Made by a program: the position numbers and the translations under genes. The notes under the pieces were generated by a model. That model worked only from the letters and a program-made list of their open reading frames with translations. It made no database searches and was not told the origin of the DNA. From Collinsella sp. AF23-4AC (GTDB taxonomy: Bacteria; Actinomycetota; Coriobacteriia; Coriobacteriales; Coriobacteriaceae): a stretch of 49,521 nucleotides of DNA. Location of the stretch: contig NZ_QRVE01000014.1 in NCBI RefSeq assembly GCF_003462685.1, positions 5,260 through 54,780 of the forward strand, written 5' to 3'. Of this stretch, positions 16,222 through 24,340 are shown piece by piece. Positions within the stretch are counted from its first letter, which is position 1. Every line of letters begins with the position of its first letter.

Positions 16222-16935
16222 CTAGCCACCCAGATAGGCTTTACGCACGTTATCGTCGTGCAGGAGCTCTTGGCCGGTGCCGGTCATGGTGATCTTGCCG
16301 GTCTCGAGCACGTAGCCGCGCGTAGCGATCGAGAGCGCCATCTGCGCGTTCTGCTCGACCAGAAGCACCGTGGTGCCGGCCTTGTGCAGGTCCACGACAA
16401 TCTGGAAGATCTGCTCAATCAGAATCGGCGCCAGACCCATGGAAGGTTCGTCGAGCATAAGCAGTTTGGGGTTACTCATAAGGGCGCGCCCCATAACGAG
16501 CATCTGCTGCTCGCCGCCCGAAAGGGTGCCGGCCACCTGGCGACGGCGCTCCTTAAGGCGCGGGAACTGTTCGTAGACACGCTCAAGGCCCGGAGCCACC
16601 GTGGACTTGGGCTGCGTATAGGCACCCATCTCCAGGTTCTCCTCGACCGTCATCTGCAAAAAGGCGCGACGACCCTCGGGAACCTGAGCCAGGCCCTTGC
16701 CAACCAGCTTGTCGGCGGGCGTATGGGTAATGTCCTCACCCATAAACTTGATGGAGCCGGTCTTAGAGCGCAGGAGGCCCGAGACGGTCTTGAGCGTCGT
16801 GGACTTACCGGCACCGTTCGCGCCGATCAGGGCCACGATCTCGCCCTCGTTAACGTTAAAGGAGATGTCCTTGATGGCGTGGATGGCGCCGTACCAGACG
16901 TTGATGTTGTAGACGGAAAGCATCGGCTCTGCCAT
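16222..16935 (-). CDS. livF: branched-chain amino acid ABC transporter ATP-binding protein LivF
   Basis: This is one of the two ATPases of a LIV-type importer. The 237-residue protein has Walker A GANGAGKST, the signature LSGGEQQ (in AGTLSGGEQQMLVMG), Walker B LLMLDEPSMGL and the H-loop region as VEQNAQMAL. It starts MAEPMLSVYNINVWYGAIHAIKDIS, typical of LivF. Its ATG abuts the livG stop with no gap, and it is the last gene of the operon, followed by hairpins. Confidence 0.95.
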   Translation of the reverse strand: MAEPMLSVYNINVWYGAIHAIKDISFNVNEGEIVALIGANGAGKSTTLKTVSGLLRSKTGSIKFMGEDITHTPADKLVGKGLAQVPEGRRAFLQMTVEENLEMGAYTQPKSTVAPGLERVYEQFPRLKERRRQVAGTLSGGEQQMLVMGRALMSNPKLLMLDEPSMGLAPILIEQIFQIVVDLHKAGTTVLLVEQNAQMALSIATRGYVLETGKITMTGTGQELLHDDNVRKAYLGG

Positions 16936-17796
16936 TTAGTTCTCCCCCTTATCCTGCTTGCCCAGATACGCCTCGATAACGGCATCGTTATTCTGGATTT
17001 CCTCTGCCGTGCCCTTGGCGATGACCTTACCAAAGTTGAGCACGCAGATGCCCTCGCAGATGTTCATAACGAGCGACATATCATGCTCGATAAGCATGAT
17101 GGCAATGCCAAAGGTGTCGCGAATCTTGACGATGTTCTCCATGAGCTCCGCGGTCTCGGACGGGTTCATGCCGGCGGCAGGCTCGTCGAGCAGCAGTAGC
17201 TTGGGGTTGGTGGCAAGCGCGCGGACGATCTCCAGACGGCGCTGAGCGCCGTAAGGCAACGATCCGGCCTGCTCGTTTGCCAGATGCTCCATATCAAAGA
17301 TGGACAGCAGCTCCATGGCGCGCTCGTGAGCAGCCTTCTCGTGCTTCCAATACGTCGGCAGGCGCAGCACGCCCTCAAAGCCGGAGTAGCGCTCCTGGTT
17401 GTGCAGGCCGACCTTAACGTTATCCTCCACCGTCATGGTGTTGAACAGACGAATGTTCTGGAAGGTACGGGCAATACCCATGCGGTTGACCTGATAGACC
17501 GACTTGCCCGAGGTGTCCTCACCGTCGAGCAGGATGGTGCCGTGCGTGGGCTGATACACCTTGGTGAGCAGGTTGAAGACCGTGGTCTTACCGGCACCGT
17601 TGGGGCCGATCAGACCGGCGATCTCGGTCTTGCCGATAGTCAGGCTAAAGTCGTCGACTGCCTTAAGGCCACCGAACTCGATGCCCAGGTGGATGCACTC
17701 GAGTGCCGGGCGCTCGCCCAGGTCGCGGTCGGGAACGATGGCGCCAGAAGGATACGGGACCATCTTGCCCTTGTTGAACTCAAATTTACTGGGCAT
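16936..17796 (-). CDS. livG: branched-chain amino acid ABC transporter ATP-binding protein LivG
   Basis: This is the second ATPase of the importer. The 286-residue product shows Walker A GPNGAGKTT, the signature region AGSLPYGAQRRLEI (an LPYG variant usual in LivG), Walker B LLLLDEPAAGMNP and switch His in IEHDMSLV. It has a longer N-terminal stretch than most LivG. The ATG at 17796 is chosen for AGGAGG nine bases upstream. It overlaps the end of livM by 11 bases; a longer frame to 17838 would overlap more and lacks a ribosome site. Confidence 0.95.
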   Translation of the reverse strand: MPSKFEFNKGKMVPYPSGAIVPDRDLGERPALECIHLGIEFGGLKAVDDFSLTIGKTEIAGLIGPNGAGKTTVFNLLTKVYQPTHGTILLDGEDTSGKSVYQVNRMGIARTFQNIRLFNTMTVEDNVKVGLHNQERYSGFEGVLRLPTYWKHEKAAHERAMELLSIFDMEHLANEQAGSLPYGAQRRLEIVRALATNPKLLLLDEPAAGMNPSETAELMENIVKIRDTFGIAIMLIEHDMSLVMNICEGICVLNFGKVIAKGTAEEIQNNDAVIEAYLGKQDKGEN

Positions 17797-18874
17797 CGGC
17801 TGCCACCTCCTTCTTGGAAGCAAAGCGATCCTTGACACGACCGAAGAACGCCTTGAGCTGCGGGTTGTTGGTAAAGATCATGACCAAGATCAGCACGATG
17901 GCGTAGATGAGCATGCGGTAGTCCGAGAACTGACGGAGCAGCTCGGGAAGCACCGTGAGCAATGCCGCCGCGATGACGGAGCCGCGCATATTGCCCAGGC
18001 CGCCCAGGACCACGAACACCAGGATGAGGATGGACGTGTTGAAGTCGAACTTGGTGGCGGAGAGCTGCGAGAAGTTACCGCCGAAGAGAGCTCCGGCAGC
18101 ACCGGCGAGGGCAGCGGAAACCACGAAGGCGATCATGCGGTACTCGGTGACGGAGATGCCCACAGACTCGGCAGCGATCTTGTTGTCGCGCACGGCCATA
18201 ATGGCACGGCCGGTACGGCTGCGAACCAGGTTGAGCACGATCACGAGTGCGACCATGACCAGGATGGCACCGGCGAGGAAGGTCGAGTACGTCGACACGC
18301 CCGAGGCGCCCTGGGCGCCCTTGATGATGGCGGTGCCGTCCTCGAGCAGGTGCAGGTCATCGATCGTGGAGTTACCCGTGATGTTAAAGATCACATGCAG
18401 GCCGCGGGAATCGACGCCCACAATGAGGCAGGTGACGATCTCCTTGATAATCTCGCCAAAGGCCAGCGTCACGATAGCCAGGTAATCGCCGCTCAGACGA
18501 AGGACCGGGATGCCAATCAAGAAGCCCAGGATGGCGGCAGCGATGGCGCCGACCACGATACTGATGATAAGGCGCACCGGATCGGAGGGAACGGCGCTCT
18601 CCAGCGCGACGGCGGTGACGATTCCCGTATAGGCACCGACACTCATAAAGCCCGCGTGGCCCAGCGACAAGTCGCCCGCGATGCCGACGACGAGGTTAAG
18701 GGAAATGGCCATGACGATATAGGCCGTGATGGGAACCAGCTGACCGGCGATCATGCGCGGAATCATGTGGTTGGACTGCATAAAGAACACGATGGCAAAC
18801 GCCACAAGGCACATGGCGTACGTGACAAAGTCGTGACGCGTCTGCTTGTCTTTAAGAAACTTCATAACGCTCAC
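17786..18874 (-). CDS. livM: branched-chain amino acid ABC transporter permease LivM
   Basis: The 362-residue permease has about nine to ten membrane segments. It carries the LivM signature of ISLNLVVGIAGDLSLGHAGF near residues 60-80 and the cytoplasmic coupling loop around TGRAIMAVRDNKIAAES. With LivH it forms the membrane channel for Leu/Ile/Val-type substrates. The GTG at 18874 directly follows the livH stop and has AGAAGG upstream; an ATG three codons in (18865) is an equally possible start. The C-terminus is a charged tail (VKDRFASKKEVAADAQ). Confidence 0.94.
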   Translation of the reverse strand: MSVMKFLKDKQTRHDFVTYAMCLVAFAIVFFMQSNHMIPRMIAGQLVPITAYIVMAISLNLVVGIAGDLSLGHAGFMSVGAYTGIVTAVALESAVPSDPVRLIISIVVGAIAAAILGFLIGIPVLRLSGDYLAIVTLAFGEIIKEIVTCLIVGVDSRGLHVIFNITGNSTIDDLHLLEDGTAIIKGAQGASGVSTYSTFLAGAILVMVALVIVLNLVRSRTGRAIMAVRDNKIAAESVGISVTEYRMIAFVVSAALAGAAGALFGGNFSQLSATKFDFNTSILILVFVVLGGLGNMRGSVIAAALLTVLPELLRQFSDYRMLIYAIVLILVMIFTNNPQLKAFFGRVKDRFASKKEVAADAQ

Positions 18875-19756
18875 CTACACCTTCTCGGGGACGTACTTGC
18901 CCAAGAGGCCGGCAGGCTTGACGAGCAGGACGATGATCAGAACACCAAAGACGATGGAGTTGGCAAGGCTCGTGGAAATGTAAGCCTGCGCCATCGCTTC
19001 GATGATGCCGATGAGAATGCCACCGACAAAAGCGCCGGGGATGGAGCCGATGCCACCGAAGACAGCGGCGTCGAAGGCCTTGATGCCAGGCATGGCGCCC
19101 GTGGTGGGCTGCAGCACCGGCGAGTAGGAGCACAGCAGCACGCCGGCGATGGCGGCAAGGGCAGAGCCGATGGCAAACGTCATCGAAATGGTGCGGTTGA
19201 CGTTGATGCCCATGAGCTGAGCGGCAGCCTTGTCCTCGGACACGGCGCGCATGGCCTTGCCCATCTTGGTCTTACCTGTAAAGAACATCAGGCCGGCCAT
19301 GATAACCAGGCAGGCGACGATGGTGACGAGCGAGACGGCGCTTACGTTGAACTTGGCCAAGAACTCCGGCACCTGGAAGGTGACGAGCGAAGTGAAGTTC
19401 TTGGGCGTGGCGCCCCACAGAAGCTGCGCGGCGTTCTGCAGGAAGTAGGACACGCCGATAGCCGTGATCAGAACGGCCAGCGGGCCTGCTTGGCGCAGCG
19501 GCTTATAGGCCAGGCCCTCAATGAGAACACCGAGAACCGTGCAGGCCACACAAGAGAGAACTACAGATGCCCAGCCCGGGAGGCCGAGATACGACGTGGC
19601 GCAGAACGAGACATAGGCACCGACCATGATGACATCGCCGTGAGCGAAGTTGAGCATCTTGGCGATACCGTAGACCATGGTGTAGCCCAACGCGATGATG
19701 GCGTAGACGCTGCCCATGGACAGGCCGTTGACCAGGTATTGGATAAAGACCGTCAT
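18875..19756 (-). CDS. livH: branched-chain amino acid ABC transporter permease LivH
   Basis: The 293-residue permease starts MTVFIQYLVNGLSMGSVYAI and carries the LivH signature ALGYTMVYGIAKMLNFAHGD followed by membrane segments and the coupling loop MGKAMRAVSEDKAAAQLMGI. The ATG at 19756 lies nine bases after AAGGGGG; another ATG three codons upstream and a frame to 19849 are less likely. It is 139 bases downstream of the first binding-protein gene, so polarity or a processing step between livK and livH may set their ratio. Confidence 0.94.
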   Translation of the reverse strand: MTVFIQYLVNGLSMGSVYAIIALGYTMVYGIAKMLNFAHGDVIMVGAYVSFCATSYLGLPGWASVVLSCVACTVLGVLIEGLAYKPLRQAGPLAVLITAIGVSYFLQNAAQLLWGATPKNFTSLVTFQVPEFLAKFNVSAVSLVTIVACLVIMAGLMFFTGKTKMGKAMRAVSEDKAAAQLMGINVNRTISMTFAIGSALAAIAGVLLCSYSPVLQPTTGAMPGIKAFDAAVFGGIGSIPGAFVGGILIGIIEAMAQAYISTSLANSIVFGVLIIVLLVKPAGLLGKYVPEKV

Positions 19757-19895
19757 GTTCCACATCCCCCTTTCGAATAGGTTTCCAGTTGATGTATGAA
19801 ACAGGGACGTTACATCGTCCCTAGATACCAAGCAAGCAGGGAAGGCCAAAACCTCCCCTGCTTGGGATCAAAACCGCTCTATATAAGGCGGCCTA

Positions 19896-21083
19896 TTAGG
19901 CCTGTACGTACTTGCCGTCGGTAATGACGTACGCCGTCGGGTCCTTCTGGACCTGGCCCTTGTCGTTCCAGGAGAGCTTGCCAGTCAGACCGTCAACAGT
20001 AATGTTGCGCATAGCCTCGGGAAGCTTCTCGGCAACCTCGGTGGGGTCGGCGTCGACACCCAGGCCGGCCTCCTTGAGAGCCTCGACCACAGCATGCACG
20101 CCGTCGTAGGCGTCGGCGGCAAACTGGTCGGGGGTATCGCCGTACTTATCTTTGTAAGCGTTGACGAAGTCGGCGTTCTTCTCATCGTCGGCCGAGAACG
20201 GGGTCATGAGCAGCAGACCCTCGGCAAGAGAGGTGTCGAAGCCCTCAACGCCCAGGATGCCGTCCATGCCGTCGCAGCCCATCATCTTGACGTCGTAGCC
20301 CATGTCCTTGGCGTTCTTGAGCAGGACGGACGCCGGCGTGTAGTAGATCGGCGCAAAGATCATGGTGGCGCCTGCCTGCTTGGCCTTGGTCAGCTGGTTG
20401 GTAAAGCTCGTGGCGGAGTCGTCCTTAAAGGTCTCCTCGTCGACAATCTCAAGCTTGGACTTAGCGGCCTGGGCCTTAAAGGAATCTGCGATGCCCGAAG
20501 AATAGGCGTCGCCGGAGTTATAGAACAGCACGAACTTCTCGTTCGCATACTTCTGCGCCAGGAACTTGGCAGCGTTGACACCCTGGTTGGGGTCGGTAAA
20601 GCAAACCTGGAAGACGCAATCCTTGCCCTTGGTAACGTCCTCGGAGGACGCGGACGGGGTGATCATGAACGTCTCGGGGTCGTTACCGCACTCAGCGGCA
20701 ACGGCGACCGACGCACCCGTGGTGGTCGGACCGACGAGGGCCTGCATGCCCCAGTCGAGCAGGGTGTTGAAGGCGTTGACGGCCTTCTCGCCGTCAGCCT
20801 GGTCGTCCTCGGCCTTGCTTACAAGCGGCAGCTCCTTAGTCGAGAAATCCTTGCAGCCAAGCTCGACAGCCTGTGTAACGGACTTGCCGTAGGACGCGTT
20901 GGCGCCGGTCAGCGGGCCGATGGTGCCGATCTTAAACGAAGCGTCGCCCGACGCGGAACCGCTGTCGCCGCCGTTGGAGGAGCAGCCAGCTAGAATGGAC
21001 ATCGCCCCCAGACCTGCTGCGCTCGCGATAACGCTCCTGCGATTCATAACAGGGTTCAATGACTTACCGGTGAGGCTCGACAT
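19896..21083 (-). CDS. livK: branched-chain amino acid ABC transporter substrate-binding lipoprotein (copy 1)
   Basis: The 395-residue type I binding protein delivers leucine, isoleucine, valine or similar ligands to LivHM. The N-terminus MNRRSVIASAAGLGAMSILAGCSS (from residue 13) has twin arginines and the lipobox LAGC, so it is a Tat-type or Sec lipoprotein anchored on the outer face of the membrane. The mature part has the Peripla_BP_6 layout (FKIGTIGPLTGANASYGKS..., LVGPTTTGASVAVA, FVLFYNSGDAYSSGI). It is about 70-80% like the second copy by eye. GAGGAG precedes the ATG at 21083. Confidence 0.93.
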   Translation of the reverse strand: MSSLTGKSLNPVMNRRSVIASAAGLGAMSILAGCSSNGGDSGSASGDASFKIGTIGPLTGANASYGKSVTQAVELGCKDFSTKELPLVSKAEDDQADGEKAVNAFNTLLDWGMQALVGPTTTGASVAVAAECGNDPETFMITPSASSEDVTKGKDCVFQVCFTDPNQGVNAAKFLAQKYANEKFVLFYNSGDAYSSGIADSFKAQAAKSKLEIVDEETFKDDSATSFTNQLTKAKQAGATMIFAPIYYTPASVLLKNAKDMGYDVKMMGCDGMDGILGVEGFDTSLAEGLLLMTPFSADDEKNADFVNAYKDKYGDTPDQFAADAYDGVHAVVEALKEAGLGVDADPTEVAEKLPEAMRNITVDGLTGKLSWNDKGQVQKDPTAYVITDGKYVQA

Positions 21084-21104
21084 GCGGCTCTCCTCTCAAA
21101 TCTC

Positions 21105-21125
21105 GTCGGGTTTCGGTTACCCGAC
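21105..21125 (-). promoter_or_regulatory. leader hairpin before livK copy 1
   Basis: GTCGGGT and ACCCGAC pair perfectly around a 7-base loop, just upstream of the ribosome binding site. The rest of the gap 21126-21354 is AT-rich and may hold a promoter, but no consensus pair is clear. Confidence 0.4.
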
Positions 21126-21354
21126 AGGCCATCCTTCGCCGTGTTCGGCGTTCGCAAAATAGTAGACGCTTTAGTTGAGAAAAGTGGCGATTATTTCAAC
21201 TTTTCTTTTGTTTTGCCCATTTATCCATATTTCTGCGTATTCCTGTCGGTTTATGCAGTTTAGCCACTTTATTGTGTGAAAGTAATGTTTCCGTTCTGTT
21301 ACAGGCGTCCTTACCCTGCATAAAACGGCCTCACCGGTAGCGCTTTATGCGCAC

Positions 21355-22521
21355 TTAGGCGGCGATGTACTTGCCGTCCTGGATCACATAGGCTGTAGCG
21401 GGCTTTTCGACCTGGCCCTTGTCATTCCACGTCAGCTCGCCTGTCAGGCCCTCGATCTTGATCTTGCGCATGGCCTTGGCAAGGTCGCCGGCAATGTCGG
21501 CACCGTCGGCCGAAATGTCAATCCCTGCCCTATCGATAGCCTCGACGATGGCGTGGACGCAATCGTAAGCGTCGGCGGCAAACTGGTTGGGCGTCTCGTC
21601 GTAGGCATCCTTATAAGCCTTGACGAAGTCGGCATTCTTCTCATCGTCAGCCGAAAACGGGGTCATGAGCAGTACGCCCTCGGCAAGAGAGGTATTGAAG
21701 CCTTCCACAGAGAGCAGGCCGTCCATGCCGTCGGTACCCATGAGGGTCATGTCGTAGCCCATGTCCTTGGCGTTCTTGAGCAAAACGGACGCCGGCGTGT
21801 AGTAGATCGGCGCAAAGATGAGCGTGGCGCCGGCCTCCTTGGCCTTGGTGAGCTGGTTGGTAAAGCTTGTGGAAGAGTCGTCCTTAAAGGTCTCGGTATC
21901 GACGATGTCGAGCTTGGACGCCTTGGCCTGCTCGGCAAAAGCGTCGGCAACGCCCGAGCTATACGTATCGCCGGAGTTGTAGAACAGGGCGATCTTGGCA
22001 TCCGCGTACTTCTCGGCCAAGAACTTTGCGGCGCTGGCGCCCATGGTGGGATCGGTGAAGCAAACCTGGAAAACCGTGGTCTTATCCTTGGTAACGTCGA
22101 GCGACGAGGCCGAAGGCGTGACCATGAGCATATCGTCGGCGATCTCGCCCGAGACGGCGACGGCAGCACCGGTGGTGACGGGGCCGACGAGAGCCTGCAT
22201 GCCCCAGTCGCACAAGGTATTGAAGGCGTTGATAGCCTTCTCTCCGTCGGCGACGTCGTCCTCGGACTTAAGCGAGAGCTTGAGGTCCTTGGTCGAGAAA
22301 TCCTTGGCGGCGAGCTTGGCACCCTTCTCGGCCGAAACGCCATAGGTTGCCGCGGCGCCGGTCAGAGGGCCGATGACACCGATCTTGAAGGTCTTGCCGT
22401 CATCGGCGGAGCCGCCGTCCGAGCTACCCGACGAGCAACCAGCAAGCGCGACGGTGCTGCCGAGCGCCGCGGCGCCGGCGAGAAAGTTCCTACGGCTGAG
22501 CGTGCTGTTGATGTTGAACAT
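21355..22521 (-). CDS. livK: branched-chain amino acid ABC transporter substrate-binding lipoprotein (copy 2)
   Basis: The 388-residue paralogue of the downstream livK. Its signal LSRRNFLAGAAALGSTVALAGC is a clear twin-arginine motif (SRRNFLAG) with a lipobox, so Tat export and lipid anchoring are expected. The mature domain again is Peripla_BP_6 (FKIGVIGPLTGAAATYGVS). Having two tandem binding proteins suggests one permease serves two ligand ranges. AGGGGGACACC precedes the ATG at 22521; an in-frame extension to 22701 is not credible. It is separated from copy 1 by 271 bases, so it may have its own promoter. Confidence 0.93.
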   Translation of the reverse strand: MFNINSTLSRRNFLAGAAALGSTVALAGCSSGSSDGGSADDGKTFKIGVIGPLTGAAATYGVSAEKGAKLAAKDFSTKDLKLSLKSEDDVADGEKAINAFNTLCDWGMQALVGPVTTGAAVAVSGEIADDMLMVTPSASSLDVTKDKTTVFQVCFTDPTMGASAAKFLAEKYADAKIALFYNSGDTYSSGVADAFAEQAKASKLDIVDTETFKDDSSTSFTNQLTKAKEAGATLIFAPIYYTPASVLLKNAKDMGYDMTLMGTDGMDGLLSVEGFNTSLAEGVLLMTPFSADDEKNADFVKAYKDAYDETPNQFAADAYDCVHAIVEAIDRAGIDISADGADIAGDLAKAMRKIKIEGLTGELTWNDKGQVEKPATAYVIQDGKYIAA

Positions 22522-22774
22522 GGTGTCCCCCTTTTTTTCGCTGGCCGCAGCGCGGCCGTCTTGCGGTACGGGGCAAACCTTATGGCGCAAACGTTGACAG
22601 TTTGTTACGGAGTTCCGTTTGTAGCGAGCATGTTTCCAATGTTTCCGCAGCGTTTCGGGGGTGCCGTTTTGTGCGACTCCTGTTGCCTGGCGAGCACGCA
22701 CCCTCGGTTCACGCTAGAATGCACTCAACCTTTAAGCGGTTAATCCATCCATAAGATGCACGAAGGAGCTATCT

Positions 22775-24118
22775 ATGAGCGAACCCCTGCGCACCGTGAA
22801 CGTCGGTTTGATCGGTCTGGGAACCGTCGGCGGCGGCGTGGCCCGTCTGATCAAGAGCCACCACGATGAGTACCTGGCAGCCTACGGCATCGACCTTAAG
22901 CTGACCCGCGCCTGCGCGCTTGCTTGGGAGCAGGCCGAGGCGGCAGGCATTGAGCGCGAGGCCTTTACGAGTGACTGGCACGACGTCGTCAGCGACCCCG
23001 CCGTCGACATCGTCGTCGAGCTGATCGGCGGCGAGCATCCCGCAACCGAGATCTTCACCACTGCCTTTGAGCACGGCAAGCACGTCGTCTCTGCCAACAA
23101 GGCCCTGCTGGGCCGTCACGTCGAGACGCTTGCCGAGAAGGCACGCGCGTGCGGCGTGCAGATTAAGTGCGAGGCCAGCTGCGGCGGTGGCATCCCCATT
23201 GTCAGCACGCTCGAGCACGACCTGGTGGGCAACAAGATCCTGACCATCGCCGGCATTCTCAACGGTACCACCAACTATATCCTGTCGCGCATGGACGCCG
23301 AGGGCGCCGATTACGCCAACGTGCTTGCCGACGCGCAGGCCAAGGGCTATGCCGAGGCCGACCCGTCCGCCGACGTCGACGGCTTCGACGCCGCCAGCAA
23401 GACGGCCATCCTCGCCTCCATCGGCTTTGGCACCCGCGTTACCACCGATGATGTGTACCAGCAGGGTATCCGCACCATCGGCGCCGAGGACATCGCCCAG
23501 GCCCGCGAGCTCGGCTACACCATTAAACTGCTCGGCATCGCCCGCAACACCGACGCCGGCGTCGACGTCCGCGTGCATCCCACGCTGATCCCCGCCGACC
23601 ACATGCTCGCCAAGGTCAACGGCGCCATGAACGCCGTCTACGTGGTAGGCGACGCCGTGGGCGAGACCATGTTCTACGGTGCCGGCGCAGGCTCCTTTCC
23701 CACCGCGAGCGCCGTCGTGGGCGATATCCTGTCGCTGTCCGAGCAGATCAGCCGCGGCGTGGCCCCGCTGCCCGAGATCGAGCCCTATGGTCACAACCTC
23801 GCCTTTAAGCCCATGGACGAGCTCCAGACCAAGTACTATGTGCGCCTGAAGGTCGCCGACCGCGTGGGCGCCCTGTCCGAGACGGTCGATATCTTTGCCA
23901 AGCACAACATCTCGATCTCGCTCATCAACCAGGTCGAGGACGGCAAGTCGGGCATCAGCGATACCTGCTCGGTCATCTTCCTGACGCACCGCGCGCTCGA
24001 GAAGGACGTCCAGGCTGCCGCCGCCGAGCTTGCCAGCGTCGACTGCGTGGCCGAGGTCGCCAACGTCCTGCGCATCGAGGACGTCGAGGCCTGGACCGAA
24101 GGCGTCATGGCGAACTAA
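22775..24118 (+). CDS. hom: homoserine dehydrogenase
   Basis: This enzyme reduces aspartate-semialdehyde to homoserine with NAD(P)H, on the way to threonine, methionine and isoleucine. The 447-residue product has the NAD-binding GLIGLGTVGGGVARL at the N-terminus, the SANKALL segment, the catalytic region GILNGTTNYILSRM...ADPSADVDGFDAASK, and a C-terminal ACT domain (about 365-440, RLKVADRVGALSETVDIF) for feedback control, probably by threonine. AGGAGC precedes the ATG. It is monocistronic and divergent from livK. Confidence 0.96.
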   Translation: MSEPLRTVNVGLIGLGTVGGGVARLIKSHHDEYLAAYGIDLKLTRACALAWEQAEAAGIEREAFTSDWHDVVSDPAVDIVVELIGGEHPATEIFTTAFEHGKHVVSANKALLGRHVETLAEKARACGVQIKCEASCGGGIPIVSTLEHDLVGNKILTIAGILNGTTNYILSRMDAEGADYANVLADAQAKGYAEADPSADVDGFDAASKTAILASIGFGTRVTTDDVYQQGIRTIGAEDIAQARELGYTIKLLGIARNTDAGVDVRVHPTLIPADHMLAKVNGAMNAVYVVGDAVGETMFYGAGAGSFPTASAVVGDILSLSEQISRGVAPLPEIEPYGHNLAFKPMDELQTKYYVRLKVADRVGALSETVDIFAKHNISISLINQVEDGKSGISDTCSVIFLTHRALEKDVQAAAAELASVDCVAEVANVLRIEDVEAWTEGVMAN

Positions 24119-24144
24119 TTCGCTCTTCGCTATACGGCATATAT

Positions 24145-24219
24145 GTTTTCCTAGCGAGCGATATGTCCTTCCATATCACGGGCGCCGTACTCCCCGTCGA
24201 CGGAGCCGCCCGTTTCTAA
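24145..24219 (+). pseudogene. C-terminal remnant of a short-chain dehydrogenase/reductase
   Basis: This frame reads VFLASDMSFHITGAVLPVDG, then AARF and a stop. That is the exact pattern of the SDR (FabG-like) C-terminus (fLaSd.asfiTGavlpVDGG). No start or upstream SDR sequence remains, because hom occupies the preceding DNA, so only the last 24 codons survive. The usual final GG is GA here. Confidence 0.6.
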
Positions 24220-24261
24220 AGGTCGCAAGCCACGACTTCGAACCCCAACGAGACCCAACGC

Positions 24262-24310
24262 AAAAGGCGCGCTGTCTGCATCAACCGCAGGCAGCGCGCC
24301 TTCAATTATT
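24262..24310. terminator. bidirectional terminator between hom and the antiporter gene
   Basis: AAGGCGCGCTG..CTGC pairs with GCAG..CAGCGCGCCTT around a 7-base loop; A and T tracts flank both sides. It serves two converging genes. Confidence 0.75.
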
Positions 24311-24340
24311 TGGACGGAACCCGTATCCCGACATTCCTTG

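Noticed and set aside
17561..19780. A 739-codon open frame on the plus strand
   Set aside because: It runs opposite livG, livM and livH and its product is low-complexity (His/Asp/Gly-rich).
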